From the NCBI RefSeq assembly GCF_016583785.1, contig NZ_NRRU01000014.1, positions 1 to 63,872 on the forward strand: 63,872 nt of DNA, read 5' to 3'. The position numbers were made by a program, and so were the translations under genes. Under the pieces are notes generated by a model. The model had not been told where the DNA came from. It saw only the letters and a list, made by a program, of their open reading frames with translations, and did no database searches. How positions within the stretch are numbered: the first letter of the stretch is position 1; each line of letters opens with the position of its first letter. The DNA is from Rubrivivax gelatinosus (GTDB lineage: Bacteria > Pseudomonadota > Gammaproteobacteria > Burkholderiales > Burkholderiaceae_C). Shown here piece after piece: positions 36,917 through 47,435 of the stretch.

Positions 36917-37768
36917 TCAGAACGCCCAGCTGGCCGCAGCCGCCTGGCCAGGGCGCAGGCGGCGGCCGAAACCCTCGACGATCACCGCGTTCATGCCGAA
37001 GGTGATGCCGCCGTCCATGCGTGCGTCGGCACGGAACTGCGCCAGCGTCGCGCCCGGCTCGGTGCCGGTCTCGGCGCTGGCCGGGTCGACGTTCGGGATC
37101 GAGCAGCGCACGCAGGGTTTGACGAGTTTCAGCCGCACCGGGCCGTCGTCGGTCGTGATGGTGATCTCGTCGACATGGTCCTCGTCGAAGGGCTCCAGGC
37201 CGTCGAGCACGAGATTCGGGCGGAAGCGCTCCATGCCGACAGCCGGCTGGCCGCGCGCCGCCAGCCGGCTGTTCAGCTCGGCGAGCGAACTGGCCGACGC
37301 GACCAGGATCGGGAAGCCGTCGGAAAACAGGTTTTCGGCCTCGATGCCCGCGCTCCAGCGTGCCGAGGACAGGCGACGCTGATCGGGGTCGAAACGCAGC
37401 AGCCGCGCCGGCTGGCCGAGGAAGTCGGCGAACCACTGCGCGGCGAGCGCGCCCAGGTCCCAGGCCGCGACCTCGTCGTCCCACACGGTGGCGCGGGTCG
37501 GCGTGTCGACACCGTCGATCGGCAGGTGCAGCGCCAGCATGCCCGGGGCGCGCAGCACCAGTTCGTCGCTGCGCAGCGTCGGCCTCACCAGCGCCAGGCG
37601 CGGCAGCTGGCGCTGGGTCAGCATGCGCCCGTCGGCGCCGACCAGCATCCAGGCGCGGTCCAGGTCCAGGCCGGTTTCGACCAGCAGCGCCTCGTCGCAA
37701 GCAATGCCGGCGCAAGACTTCACCGGGTGGACGAACAGCTGCGAGACGCGGCAATCGAGGTCGCTCAA
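36917..37768 (-). CDS. MOSC-domain protein (YcbX type)
   Basis: 283 aa. N-terminal MOSC beta-barrel ([20 protein letters not shown]) and C-terminal MOSC domain with the Mo-ligand cysteine in [14 protein letters not shown]. YcbX-type proteins bind molybdenum cofactor and reduce N-hydroxylated compounds. It lacks the ferredoxin domain of some homologues. Starts at TTG 37768, which gives the full barrel. The 88-nt gap to ychF shows no clear element. Confidence 0.9.
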   Translation of the reverse strand: MSDLDCRVSQLFVHPVKSCAGIACDEALLVETGLDLDRAWMLVGADGRMLTQRQLPRLALVRPTLRSDELVLRAPGMLALHLPIDGVDTPTRATVWDDEVAAWDLGALAAQWFADFLGQPARLLRFDPDQRRLSSARWSAGIEAENLFSDGFPILVASASSLAELNSRLAARGQPAVGMERFRPNLVLDGLEPFDEDHVDEITITTDDGPVRLKLVKPCVRCSIPNVDPASAETGTEPGATLAQFRADARMDGGITFGMNAVIVEGFGRRLRPGQAAAASWAF

Positions 37769-37850
37769 GACGGGGCTCCAGGGCAGGGCGGCAAAGCCTC
37801 GGATTGTGCGTCGGCGCCTAGAATCGCCGTTGCCGCGCCCCGGGTGCGGC

Positions 37851-37942
37851 CTCGCTGGGGGTGCCGGCGCGTCGTTTCGATGCGTCGGCTGAGAGAGTCC
37901 CTTCGAACCTGATTGAGGTCATCCTCGCGCAGGGAAGTCGAG
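37851..37942 (+). ncRNA. TPP riboswitch (THI element)
   Basis: Contains the hallmarks in order: CTGGGGGTGCC (P1/P2 side), GGCTGAGAGAGTCCCTTCGA and AACCTGATTGAGGTCATCC (pyrimidine and pyrophosphate sensing arms), and GCAGGGAAG closing P1, with CTCG/CGAG ends pairing. It begins roughly 170 nt before the thiM ATG. Thiamine pyrophosphate binding would reduce thiMED expression. The 80-nt tail after it holds GC hairpins and the AAGGA ribosome binding site, so control may act on translation. A TAGAAT at 37819-37824 is the likely -10 box. Confidence 0.95.
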
Positions 37943-38022
37943 TCCGACAGCGTCGCCACCGCCCGCCGGTGTGCCGCCGCTGCCGGAGCCGGCCGACCTG
38001 CCATTTCGTTGCAAGGACGGCA

Positions 38023-38853
38023 ATGGCAAGAACCACACTCGAGGCCCGCGATCTCTGGGCCGACATCGAAGCGCTGCGGCAGCGCCGCCCGCTGGTGCAC
38101 AGCATCACCAACGTGGTGGTGAGCAACTTCAACGCCAATGTGCTGCTGGCCGCCGGTGCCTCGCCGGTGATGACCCAGGCGCACGAGGAACTGGCGGACA
38201 TGGTTGCCATCGCCCAGGCGCTGGTGCTCAACATCGGCACGCTCGACGCCTACGCGGTCGAGGCGATGACCATCGCGCTGCGCGCCGCCAATGCGCGCGC
38301 CGTGCCGGCGGTGCTGGACCCGGTGGGTGCCGGCGCGACGCCCTACCGCAACCGCACGCTGGCGGCGCTGCTGGCCGCGGGCCGGCCGACGGCGATCCGC
38401 GGCAACGCCTCCGAGATCATGAGCCTGGCCGGCGAGGCCGTCGCGACCCGCGGCGTCGACAGCAGCGCCGGCGCCGAGGCGGCGCTGGCACCGGCGCGGG
38501 CACTGGCGGCGCGCACCGGCGCCGTGGTCTGCGTCAGCGGGGCCGTCGACCACGTCGTCGCCGCCGACGGCCGCGTGCTGCGCCTGGCCAACGGCCACGA
38601 GTGGATGACGCGCATCACCGGTGTCGGCTGCTCGCTGACGGCGCTGGTCGGCGCTTTCTGCGCGGTGCAGCCCGACGCCTGGCGCGCGACCGCGGCCGCG
38701 ACCGCGCTGATGGGCGTGGCCGGCGAGATCGCCGCCGAGCAGGCGCGCGCGCGCGGTGCCGGCGTCGGCACGATGGCGGCGCTGCTGGTCGACGCGCTGC
38801 AGCTCGTCGACGAAGCCGGTTTCCTGTCGCGGGCGCGCATCGAACATGACTGA
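38023..38853 (+). CDS. thiM: Hydroxyethylthiazole kinase
   Basis: Salvages thiazole by phosphorylating 4-methyl-5-hydroxyethylthiazole. 276 aa, ribokinase-like fold: [28 protein letters not shown] at the N-terminus, [21 protein letters not shown], and the anion hole [16 protein letters not shown] 38023 follows AAGGA. An in-frame frame upstream is riboswitch RNA, not protein. First gene of thiMED. Confidence 0.95.
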   Translation: MARTTLEARDLWADIEALRQRRPLVHSITNVVVSNFNANVLLAAGASPVMTQAHEELADMVAIAQALVLNIGTLDAYAVEAMTIALRAANARAVPAVLDPVGAGATPYRNRTLAALLAAGRPTAIRGNASEIMSLAGEAVATRGVDSSAGAEAALAPARALAARTGAVVCVSGAVDHVVAADGRVLRLANGHEWMTRITGVGCSLTALVGAFCAVQPDAWRATAAATALMGVAGEIAAEQARARGAGVGTMAALLVDALQLVDEAGFLSRARIEHD

Positions 38854-39507
38854 ACACGCCACCCCGATGCGTGGCTGGGGCGCCGAGGCGCTGCGGCTGA
38901 TGCTGGTCACAGACGACGCACTGGCCGGCGGCCGGCCGCTCGAAGAGATCGTCGCCGCCGCGGTGCAGGGCGGTGTGTCCTGCGTGCAGCTGCGCGAAAA
39001 ACACCTGGGCACGCGCGCTTTCGTCGCGCGCGGTCGGGCGCTGAAGGCGCTGCTGGCGCCGCGGCGCGTGCCGCTGGTGATCAACGACCGCGTCGACGTC
39101 GCGCTCGCCTGCGGCGCCGACGGCGTGCACCTGGGCCAGAGCGACATGGCGGTCGAGGACGCGCGCCGGCTGCTGCCGCCGGCGGTCTTCATCGGCTGGT
39201 CGGTCGAGACGCTGGACGACGTGCGCCGCGCCGCCGCGCTGCCGCTGGACTACCTGGGCACGAGCCCGGTGTTCGCGACCACGACCAAGCTGGATGCCGC
39301 GCCGGCCTGGGGGCTGGACGGCCTGCGCGCGGTGCGGGCGGCGACGGCGCTGCCGCTGGTGGCCATCGGCGGGCTGCACGCCGGCAACGCCGCGCAGGTG
39401 CTCGCGCACGGCGCCGACGGCATCGCCGTCGTCAGCGCGATCTGTTCCGCCGCCGATCCCGAGGCTGCGGCGCGTGAACTGGCGCTGGCGGTGGCGGAGG
39501 GCGCACG

Positions 39508-39511
<4 letters not shown>
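38846..39511 (+). CDS. thiE: Thiamine-phosphate synthase
   Basis: Joins HMP-pyrophosphate and thiazole phosphate to form thiamine phosphate. 221 aa TIM barrel: [66 protein letters not shown], and [15 protein letters not shown]. Overlaps thiM by 8 nt and thiD by 4 nt, so translation is coupled. Confidence 0.96.
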
Positions 39512-40350
<839 letters not shown>

Positions 40351-40363
40351 GCCCGTCGCGGGC

Positions 40364-40391
40364 TTGCGCGGCGTCGACCGGCGCCGCGCAA
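40364..40391 (+). terminator. Strong hairpin after thiMED
   Basis: TTGCGCGGCG-N8-CGCCGCGCAA, a perfect 10-bp stem 13 nt after the thiD stop, with another small hairpin (GCCCG-TCG-CGGGC) just before it. No U-tract follows. Probably ends the thi transcript before the next promoter. Confidence 0.5.
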
Positions 40392-40400
40392 CCCGCTCCC

Positions 40401-40406
40401 TACAAT
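40401..40406 (+). promoter_or_regulatory. -10 box of the UbiH-family gene, predicted leaderless
   Basis: TACAAT ends 6 nt before ATG 40413; no Shine-Dalgarno fits. Confidence 0.5.
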
Positions 40407-40412
40407 GCCCTG

Positions 40413-41555
40413 ATGGCCACCTGCGACGTCCTCGTCCGCGGCGCCGGCGCCGTCGGGCTGGCCGGTGCTCTGTCCCTCGCCCGCCAGGGCTTGCGCGTCG
40501 CGCTGCTCGACGCCGCGGCAACGGCCGCGCCGGCCTCGGGCGACATCCGCAGCTACGCGCTCAACGCCGCTTCGGTGGCGCTGCTGCAGGGCCTGCGCGT
40601 CTGGGACGCGCTGCCGCCCGACGCGCGCACGGCGGTGCAGGACATGCGCATCGAAGGCGACGCCCCGGGCGCGGCGCTGGACTTCTCGGCCTGGAGCCAG
40701 GGCGCCGACGCGCTCGCCTGGATCGTCGACGCCGCCGAACTCGAACACGCGCTGCACATGGCGGCGCGTTTCGCCCCGCACCTGCAGCGCGTGACGGCCG
40801 AGCTGCCGGCCGAACTGGTGGTGCTGGCCGAAGGCAAGGACTCGGCGACACGTGCTCGCCTGGGTGCGACGATGCGGCTGCATCCCTACGGCCAGCGTGC
40901 GGTCTGCGCCCGGCTCGACGCGTCGTTGCCGCACGCCGGGCTGGCGCGGCAGTGGTTCCGCTCGCCCGACATCCTGGCGCTGCTGCCGATAGACCGGCCG
41001 CGCCACGGCCAGGGTTACGGCCTGGTGTGGTCGGTGCCCGATGCGCGTGCCGACGAGCTGATGGCACTGGACGACGCCGGCTTCGAAGCCGCGCTCGCCG
41101 AAGCCACCGGCGGTGTTGCCGGGGAGCTGAAGCTGCACGGCGCACGCGCCCAGTTCCCGCTCGCCTTCGGCCGCGCCGAGCCGATCTGCGGCCCGGGCTG
41201 GGTGCTGGTCGGCGACGCCGCCCACGTCGTGCACCCGCTGGCCGGCCAGGGGCTCAACCTCGGGCTGGCCGATGTCGCCGCGCTGTCGGCGGCGGTGGCC
41301 GCGCGCGAGCCCTGGCGCCGCCTGGGCGACGAGAAGCTGCTGCGCCGCTACGCCCGCGAACGTGAACTGCCGACGCTGGCGATGGGCCAGCTGACCGACG
41401 CGCTGATGCACCTGTTCGCGAGCGAAGAGCCGCTGCTGAGGGAACTTCGCAACCGCGGCCTGGATCTGGTGAACCGGTTCTCGCCGCTCAAGCGTTTTCT
41501 CACCGAGCGCGCGCTGGACCGTCCCCCTGCCGTTGTTCCGAAGGATCCCCGATGA
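40413..41555 (+). CDS. UbiH/UbiF-family FAD-dependent monooxygenase
   Basis: 380-aa flavin hydroxylase. FAD fold VLVRGAGAVGLAGALSLARQG at the N-terminus, second FAD motif VLVGDAAHVVHPLAGQGLNLGLADV. The family hydroxylates ubiquinone precursors; which ring position cannot be read from sequence. ATG 40413 sits right after a -10 box. The gene overlaps the next (DsbC-like) by 4 nt, a common Burkholderiales pairing. Confidence 0.88.
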   Translation: MATCDVLVRGAGAVGLAGALSLARQGLRVALLDAAATAAPASGDIRSYALNAASVALLQGLRVWDALPPDARTAVQDMRIEGDAPGAALDFSAWSQGADALAWIVDAAELEHALHMAARFAPHLQRVTAELPAELVVLAEGKDSATRARLGATMRLHPYGQRAVCARLDASLPHAGLARQWFRSPDILALLPIDRPRHGQGYGLVWSVPDARADELMALDDAGFEAALAEATGGVAGELKLHGARAQFPLAFGRAEPICGPGWVLVGDAAHVVHPLAGQGLNLGLADVAALSAAVAAREPWRRLGDEKLLRRYARERELPTLAMGQLTDALMHLFASEEPLLRELRNRGLDLVNRFSPLKRFLTERALDRPPAVVPKDPR

Positions 41556-42283
41556 AAACGACGACCCTGCGGCTGGCTCTTGCCGCCGCCGCTGTGTTCG
41601 CCTGCGCCGGCGCGTTTGCGCAAGAAGCCGCGATCCGCAAGGCGCTGGCCGAGCGCCTGCCGACGATGCCCAAGATCGACGAGGTGCGCCCGGCCCCGAT
41701 CGCCGGCCTGTACGAGGTGCGCTACGGCGGCACCGAGATCCTCTACGCCGACGCCAAGGGCGAGTTCATCGTCCAGGGCTCGCTGATCGACACCAAGACG
41801 CTGACCAACCTGACCGAGGCGCGCCAGGACCAGCTGAGCGCGATCGACTTCGCCAAGCTGCCGTTCAAGGACGCGATCACGCTGCGCCAGGGCAGCGGCG
41901 CACGCAAGCTGGCGGTCTTCGTCGACCCGAACTGCGGCTACTGCAAACGTTTCGAGCGTGACCTCGCCGGCCTGAAGGACGTCACCATCCACGCCTTCCT
42001 GATGCCGATCCTGGGGCCCGACTCCAACACCAAGTCGCGCGACATCTGGTGCGCCAAGGACGTGGCCAAGACCTGGCGCGCCTGGATGCTCGACGGCGTC
42101 GTGCCGCCCAAGACCATGGGCGCCTGCGACGCCGGCGCGCTGGCGCGCAACGTCGCGCTCGGCCAGCGCCACCGCATCAACGGCACGCCGGCGGTGGTCT
42201 TCGAGGACGGCACGCGCAAGCCCGGCGCGATCCCGATCGACCAGGTCGAGAAGCTGTTGGCGGCAGCAGCCAAGAAAGGCTGA
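41552..42283 (+). CDS. DsbC-family periplasmic thiol:disulfide isomerase
   Basis: 243 aa with a cleavable signal peptide (about 1-23, FAQ end), an N-terminal dimerisation domain (about 25-95), and a thioredoxin fold with CGYC at 128-131 and the cis-Pro stretch INGTPAVVFEDG. Corrects wrong disulfides of exported proteins. Overlaps the oxygenase gene by 4 nt. Confidence 0.93.
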   Translation: MKTTTLRLALAAAAVFACAGAFAQEAAIRKALAERLPTMPKIDEVRPAPIAGLYEVRYGGTEILYADAKGEFIVQGSLIDTKTLTNLTEARQDQLSAIDFAKLPFKDAITLRQGSGARKLAVFVDPNCGYCKRFERDLAGLKDVTIHAFLMPILGPDSNTKSRDIWCAKDVAKTWRAWMLDGVVPPKTMGACDAGALARNVALGQRHRINGTPAVVFEDGTRKPGAIPIDQVEKLLAAAAKKG

Positions 42284-42294
42284 GTCCCGGCGGC

Positions 42295-42300
42295 GACAAT
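42295..42300 (+). promoter_or_regulatory. -10-like box before the DUF3429 gene
   Basis: GACAAT ends 6 nt before ATG 42307, again the leaderless spacing; the first base departs from consensus. Confidence 0.35.
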
Positions 42301-42306
42301 CGCCGC

Positions 42307-42741
42307 ATGAACCCTGCGCCCACGCTGTCCCCCGTCGCGCTCAGGCTCGGCTACTCCGGGCTGATCCCCTTCGTCCTCGGCGCGCTGCTCGTCTGGATCG
42401 TGCTGCCGGAGGCCCACCCCTACGCGACGCTCGCGCTCGCCTCGTACGGCGCGATGATCGTCTCCTTCCTCGGTGGCATCCACTGGGGCATCGGCTTTCG
42501 CGAGAGCGCGCCCGAGGGCCGGCTCTTCGTCTGGGGCGTCGTGCCCTCGCTCGTCGCCTGGGCCGCGGTGATGATGCCGGCCAACGCCGGGCTCGTGATC
42601 CTGGGCGTGATGCTGGTCGTGTGCTACCTCGTCGACCGCGGCGTCTATGCGCGCCACGGGCTGGGGCACTGGCTGACGCTGCGTTTTCGCCTGAGCGCGA
42701 TCGCCAGCCTCAGCTGCTTCCTCGGCGCGGCGGGGGCCTGA
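42307..42741 (+). CDS. DUF3429 family membrane protein
   Basis: 144 aa with four or five hydrophobic helices. Typical block ALASYGAMIVSFLGGIHWGIGF. Function unknown. One base separates its stop from the M61 peptidase start (42743). Confidence 0.88.
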   Translation: MNPAPTLSPVALRLGYSGLIPFVLGALLVWIVLPEAHPYATLALASYGAMIVSFLGGIHWGIGFRESAPEGRLFVWGVVPSLVAWAAVMMPANAGLVILGVMLVVCYLVDRGVYARHGLGHWLTLRFRLSAIASLSCFLGAAGA

Positions 42742-42742
42742 C

Positions 42743-44458
42743 ATGCCCGGCTACCGCATCGAGATCGCCGACGCGCACGCGCACCTGTTCCGCGTCACGC
42801 TGACGCTGCCGCGGCCGGCGCCGCAGCAGCGCCTGGCCTTGCCGGCCTGGATCCCCGGCAGCTACATGATCCGCGACTTCGCGCGCCACCTGGTCGGCCT
42901 CGAGGCGCGGCAGGGCGGGCGTGAAGTCGTGCTCGAGCAGCTCGACAAGACCAGCTGGCTGGCGCCCTGCGACGGCAGCGCCGCGCTGGTGGTCAGCGCC
43001 ACCGTCTACGCCAACGACCCGTCGGTGCGTGGCGCCTTCCTCGACGCCGAACGCGGCTTCTTCAACGGCACCAGCCTGCTGCTGCGTGCCGAGGGCCGCG
43101 AGCACGAGCCGCACACGATCGAACTCGGCGCGCTGCCCGCCGGCTGGAGCGTCGCCACCGCGATGCCCGAGGCCGGCCGCCGCCGCTGGCGCGCCGCCGA
43201 CTACGACGAGGCCATAGACCACCCGTTCGCGCTCGGCCGCTTCTGGCGCGGGCGTTTCGAAGCCGCCGGTGCCGAACACGAGATCGTGGTCGACGGCGCC
43301 TGGCCGAACTTCGACGGCGAACGCCTGCTCGCCGACGTGCAGAAGATCTGCCGCACGCAGATCCGTTTCTGGCACGGCGCACGCGGCAAGCCGCCGTTCG
43401 CGCGCTACCTGTTCCTGCTGCACGCCAGCGACGACGGTTACGGCGGCCTCGAACACCGTGCCAGCACCGCGCTGATCGCCGCGCGTCGCGACCTGCCGCG
43501 CCGCGGTGCGGGCGAGGTCGGCGAGGCCTATGCCGGCCTGCTGGGCCTGTTCAGCCACGAGTACTTCCACACCTGGAACGTCAAGCGGCTGCGCCCGCGT
43601 GCGCTCGTCGGTGCCGACCTCGGCCGCGAGGCGCCGACCGCGCTGCTCTGGTTCTTCGAGGGCTTCACGTCCTACTACGACGACCTGATGCTGCTGCGTG
43701 CCGGGCTGATCGCGCGCGAGCACTACCTGAAGCTGGTCGGCAAGCAGCTCGCCGGCGTGCTGGCCACGCCCGGGCGCCGGGTGCAGAGCGTGGCCCAGGC
43801 CGCCGCCGACGCCTGGACACGCTACTACCGCGCCGACGAGAACACGCCCAACGCCACCGTCAGCTACTACGCCAAGGGCGCGCTGGTCGCGCTGCTCGTC
43901 GACCTGCGCCGGCGCGCCGCCGGCAGCTCGCTCGACGACGCCATGCGCCGGCTGTGGAAACACCACGCCGACACGCCGGTGGACGAGGCCGAACTGTTCG
44001 CTGCGCTCGCCGACGGCGTGCCCGGGCTGGCCGAGGAACTGGCCGCCTGGGTGCACGGCACCGGCGAGCTGCCGCTGGCCGACGCGCTGCGCGCCTTCGG
44101 CGTCGTGCTGCTGGACGGGCCGGCGACGCTGGCGCAGCGCATCGGCCTGCGCCTGGTCGAGACCGCCGGCTCGGCCACGGTGCGCCAGGTGCTGCGCGGC
44201 AGCGCCGCCGAGGCCGCCGGCCTGGCGCCGGGCGACGAACTGCTCGCCGCCGAGGGCTGGCGCCTGCGCCGGCTCGAGGACGCACGCCAGTGGCTGGACG
44301 GCGATGCGCCGTTCGAGCTGCTGGTCGTGCGTGACCAGCGCCTGCGCACGCTGCATGTCGTGCCTGGCGCGACGGCGTCGCCGGCGACCAGTTTCGTCGA
44401 CGACCCGGCCGCCACCGACGCGGCCCGCAGCGCGCGCAAGGGCTGGCTGGGCGGCTGA
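42743..44458 (+). CDS. M61-family (glycyl) aminopeptidase with PDZ domain
   Basis: 571 aa. N-terminal beta domain with PAWIPGSYMIRDFARHL; zinc site HEYFH at 272-276 (HExxH) in LFSHEYFHTWNVKRLRP, with the second-metal-site Glu expected in FFEGFTSYYDD; C-terminal PDZ-like segment around 475-535 (RGSAAEAAGLAPGDELL). No signal peptide is evident, so probably cytoplasmic. Shares its last bases with the next gene (TGATG). Confidence 0.92.
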   Translation: MPGYRIEIADAHAHLFRVTLTLPRPAPQQRLALPAWIPGSYMIRDFARHLVGLEARQGGREVVLEQLDKTSWLAPCDGSAALVVSATVYANDPSVRGAFLDAERGFFNGTSLLLRAEGREHEPHTIELGALPAGWSVATAMPEAGRRRWRAADYDEAIDHPFALGRFWRGRFEAAGAEHEIVVDGAWPNFDGERLLADVQKICRTQIRFWHGARGKPPFARYLFLLHASDDGYGGLEHRASTALIAARRDLPRRGAGEVGEAYAGLLGLFSHEYFHTWNVKRLRPRALVGADLGREAPTALLWFFEGFTSYYDDLMLLRAGLIAREHYLKLVGKQLAGVLATPGRRVQSVAQAAADAWTRYYRADENTPNATVSYYAKGALVALLVDLRRRAAGSSLDDAMRRLWKHHADTPVDEAELFAALADGVPGLAEELAAWVHGTGELPLADALRAFGVVLLDGPATLAQRIGLRLVETAGSATVRQVLRGSAAEAAGLAPGDELLAAEGWRLRRLEDARQWLDGDAPFELLVVRDQRLRTLHVVPGATASPATSFVDDPAATDAARSARKGWLGG

Positions 44459-45564
44459 TGGAACGCGGCACACGGCGGCGTCTGGCGCTGGCGGCTCTGG
44501 CGCTGGCGCTCGTCGCGCTGCACCTGGAGCTGGCCGACAGCGTGCTGAGTTCGGGGCTGGCACTGGACGAGGACCTGGCGCCCAAGCGCCTGGACGTCAG
44601 CTTCGTGCAGACGCTGCAGCCGAGCGCACCGCCGCCGGTGCGCGTGGCGCCGCCGCCGCCGAAACCGCAGCCGCGCGCGCCGGTCGTCGCCGAGGCGGCA
44701 GAAGCCGCGGCATCGGCGGCGTCGGAGCCTGATGTCGTCGAGGCCGCCGCGTCCGCCGCTTCCGCGCCGCCCGAGCTGCCGCCGGTGGGCGACGACACGC
44801 TCGCCCTCGCCGACCCGCTGCCGCCGGCCGCTTCCGCGGCGTCGGCCGCATCCCTGGCGGCCAGCGGCCCGGACGAAAACGCGGTGCCTTTCGAATGGCC
44901 GCCGTCGACCCAGATCGCCTACGACCTCAACGGCAATTACCGCGGCCCGGTGCAGGGTGAGGCGACGGTCGAATGGCTGCGCGAGGGCGCGCGCTACCAG
45001 GTCAACCTCGAGGTCTCGATCGGGCCCTCGTTCGCACCGCTGGTGACGCGGCGCCTGTCCAGCGACGGCGAGATCACCGAGCACGGGCTGAAGCCGCGGC
45101 GTTACGACGAGGTCACGCGCACCGCGTTCCGCGACCCCAAGCACCAGAGCGTGCGTTTCGAAGACGGGCTCATCTACTTCGCCAACGGCCGCACCGGCCC
45201 GGCGCTGCCCGGGGTGCAGGACACCGCCAGCCAGTTCGTGCAGATGACCTGGCTGTTCACGACCCAGCCGGCACTGCTGCAGCCGGGGCGTTCGGTGCAG
45301 CTGCCGCTGGCGCTGCCGCGCCACGCCGACACCTGGACCTACGACGTCATCGGCCACGAGACGCTGCACACGCGCTTCGGCGAGATCGACACGCTGCACG
45401 TCAAGCCGCGCCGCGCCCCGCGCCCCGGCAAGGAGCTGACGGTCGAGATGTGGGTCGCGCCGACGCTGCAGTACCTGCCGGTGCGCATCGTCATCCGCCA
45501 GGACGACGACACCTGGGTCGACCTGCTGATCCGGCGTCTGCCGCGCCAGTCGACGCCCAGTTGA
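44458..45564 (+). CDS. DUF3108 protein with TonB-like Pro/Ala-rich N-terminus
   Basis: 368 aa. N-terminal hydrophobic helix (about 8-25), then about 110 residues of Pro/Ala/Glu-rich sequence typical of a periplasm-spanning linker (PPPVRVAPPPPKPQP), then a beta-rich DUF3108 domain (about 145-368). Function unknown; homologues are envelope proteins. It overlaps the M61 gene by 1 nt and is likely co-expressed. Confidence 0.85.
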   Translation: MERGTRRRLALAALALALVALHLELADSVLSSGLALDEDLAPKRLDVSFVQTLQPSAPPPVRVAPPPPKPQPRAPVVAEAAEAAASAASEPDVVEAAASAASAPPELPPVGDDTLALADPLPPAASAASAASLAASGPDENAVPFEWPPSTQIAYDLNGNYRGPVQGEATVEWLREGARYQVNLEVSIGPSFAPLVTRRLSSDGEITEHGLKPRRYDEVTRTAFRDPKHQSVRFEDGLIYFANGRTGPALPGVQDTASQFVQMTWLFTTQPALLQPGRSVQLPLALPRHADTWTYDVIGHETLHTRFGEIDTLHVKPRRAPRPGKELTVEMWVAPTLQYLPVRIVIRQDDDTWVDLLIRRLPRQSTPS

Positions 45565-45624
45565 GACGGGCTTGCGGCATAGTCGCCGGCGCACCGTTCA
45601 ACCGAGAACCGAGGAGACTCACGC

Positions 45625-46419
45625 ATGACGACCCCCGAGGCCCTGATCCTCGCCGAGCTGCGCGGCGAAGGTGAACGCCGCACCGCGCTGCTGACCCTGA
45701 ACCGCCCGAAGCAGCTGAACGCGCTGAACGACGCGCTGATGGACGAGCTGGGTGCCGCGCTGGAGCGTTTCGACGCCGACGACGCGGTCGGCTGCATCGT
45801 CATCACCGGCAGCGAGAAGGCGTTTGCCGCCGGCGCCGACATCGGCGCGATGGCCGGCTTCGGCTTCATGGACGCCTACAAGGGCGACTTCATCACGCGC
45901 AACTGGGAGCGCATCCTGCGCGTCAGAAAGCCCGTGATCGCCGCGGTCTCGGGTTTTGCGCTCGGCGGCGGCTGCGAGCTGGCGATGATGTGCGACTTCA
46001 TCATCGCCGCCGACACGGCGAAGTTCGGCCAGCCCGAGATCAAGCTCGGCATCATTCCCGGCGCCGGCGGCACCCAGCGCCTGCCGCGGGCGGTGGGCAA
46101 GGCCAAGGCGATGGACATGATCCTGACCGCCCGTTTGATGGACGCCGCCGAGGCCGAACGCGCCGGCCTGGTGTCGCGTGTCGTGCCGGCGGCGGCGCTG
46201 CTGGACGAGGCGCTGGCCGCAGCCGAGTCCATCAATGCCCAGAGCGGGCCCAGCGTGATGATGGCCAAGGAGTGCGTCAACCGCGCCTTCGAGTCGGGCC
46301 TGGGCGACGGCCTGCACTACGAGCGCCGGCTGTTCCACGCGCTGTTCGCGACCGAGGACCAGAAGGAAGGCATGGCGGCCTTCGTCGCCAAGCGCAAGCC
46401 GGCCTTCAAGCAGCGCTGA
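45625..46419 (+). CDS. Enoyl-CoA hydratase
   Basis: 264-aa crotonase adding water to trans-2-enoyl-CoA in beta-oxidation. CoA-binding/oxyanion motifs [11 protein letters not shown] and [14 protein letters not shown] (first catalytic Glu), then [20 protein letters not shown] (second Glu). GAGGAGA lies before ATG 45625. The substrate could be short-chain or a degradation intermediate. Confidence 0.93.
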   Translation: MTTPEALILAELRGEGERRTALLTLNRPKQLNALNDALMDELGAALERFDADDAVGCIVITGSEKAFAAGADIGAMAGFGFMDAYKGDFITRNWERILRVRKPVIAAVSGFALGGGCELAMMCDFIIAADTAKFGQPEIKLGIIPGAGGTQRLPRAVGKAKAMDMILTARLMDAAEAERAGLVSRVVPAAALLDEALAAAESINAQSGPSVMMAKECVNRAFESGLGDGLHYERRLFHALFATEDQKEGMAAFVAKRKPAFKQR

Positions 46420-46422
46420 CAG

Positions 46423-46437
46423 CGCGCCGCTGGCGCG
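46423..46437. terminator. Hairpin between enoyl-CoA hydratase and fcl
   Basis: CGCGCC-GCT-GGCGCG right after the hydratase stop and just before the convergent fcl stop. Candidate bidirectional terminator, no U-tract. Confidence 0.35.
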
Positions 46438-46441
46438 GCGT

Positions 46442-47428
46442 TCAGCGCCGCGTTTCGCTGGCGACGAAGTCGCGGTAGGCGTGTGCCAGCCCGTCGGCCA
46501 GCGTGGTGTGCGCGCGCCAGCCGGCGTCGGCCAGGCGGGTGACGTCCATCAGCTTGCGCGGCGTGCCGTCGGGTTTGCTGCTGTCGAAGACGATGCCACC
46601 TTCGTAGCCGACGGTGCGCCGCACCAGTGCGGCCAGTTCGGCGATCGTCACGTCCTCGCCGACGCCGACGTTGACCAGCGGCGGCTCGAAGCGCCCGGTC
46701 TTGGACTCGTCGCTGCCCAGCAGCGCGTCGAAACCCGCGTCGGGCAGGTTCATCAGGAAGACGCAGGCGTCGGCCATGTCGTCGCTGTAGAGGAACTCGC
46801 GCCGCGGCGTGCCGGTGCCCCAGACGGTGACGCTGTCGTCGCCGCGCAGCCTGGCTTCGTGGAACTTGCGCAGCAGCGCCGGGATGACGTGGCTGTTGGT
46901 CGGGTGGTAGTTGTCGCCCGGGCCGTAGAGGTTGGTCGGCATCGCCGCCAGGTAGCGCGTGGCGTGCTGGCGGTTGTAGCTCCAGCACATCTCGATGCCG
47001 GCGATCTTGGCCAGCGCGTAGGCGCGGTTGGTCGGCTCCAGCGGGCCCGTCAGCAAACAGCTCTCGGGCATGGGCTGCGGCGCGTGTTTCGGGTAGATGC
47101 AGCTCGAACCCAGGAACAGCAGGCGCTCGACGCCGCCGTGCCAGGCGGCGTCGATGACGCTGGTCTGGATCGCCAGGTTGTCGCGGATGAAATCGGCCGG
47201 GTAGCGGTCGTTGGCGACGATGCCGCCGACCTTGGCCGCGGCCAGGAAGACGTGGCGCGGGCGCTCGGCGGCGAAGAAGGCGCGTGTCGCCGCGGCGTCG
47301 GCGAGGTCGAGCTCGGCATGGGTGCGCAGCAGCAGCCGGCGATGCCCCAGCGCCTGCAGCCGGCGCACGATGGCGCTGCCGACCAGGCCGCGGTGGCCGG
47401 CGACGAAGATCGGGTCGTCCAGGTCCAT
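46442..47428 (-). CDS. fcl: GDP-L-fucose synthase
   Basis: Epimerase-reductase turning GDP-4-keto-6-deoxymannose into GDP-L-fucose with NADPH. 328 aa [40 protein letters not shown], and YxxxK in [12 protein letters not shown]. Seven nt after gmd, forming the two-gene GDP-fucose pathway. The substrate GDP-mannose would come from manC at the window's right end. Confidence 0.95.
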   Translation of the reverse strand: MDLDDPIFVAGHRGLVGSAIVRRLQALGHRRLLLRTHAELDLADAAATRAFFAAERPRHVFLAAAKVGGIVANDRYPADFIRDNLAIQTSVIDAAWHGGVERLLFLGSSCIYPKHAPQPMPESCLLTGPLEPTNRAYALAKIAGIEMCWSYNRQHATRYLAAMPTNLYGPGDNYHPTNSHVIPALLRKFHEARLRGDDSVTVWGTGTPRREFLYSDDMADACVFLMNLPDAGFDALLGSDESKTGRFEPPLVNVGVGEDVTIAELAALVRRTVGYEGGIVFDSSKPDGTPRKLMDVTRLADAGWRAHTTLADGLAHAYRDFVASETRR

Positions 47429-47435
47429 GACGGCG

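Noticed and set aside
37861..38022. Longer thiM protein starting inside the riboswitch
   Set aside because: The sequence is the conserved TPP aptamer; the ATG at 38023 has an AAGGA site and begins the homologous protein.
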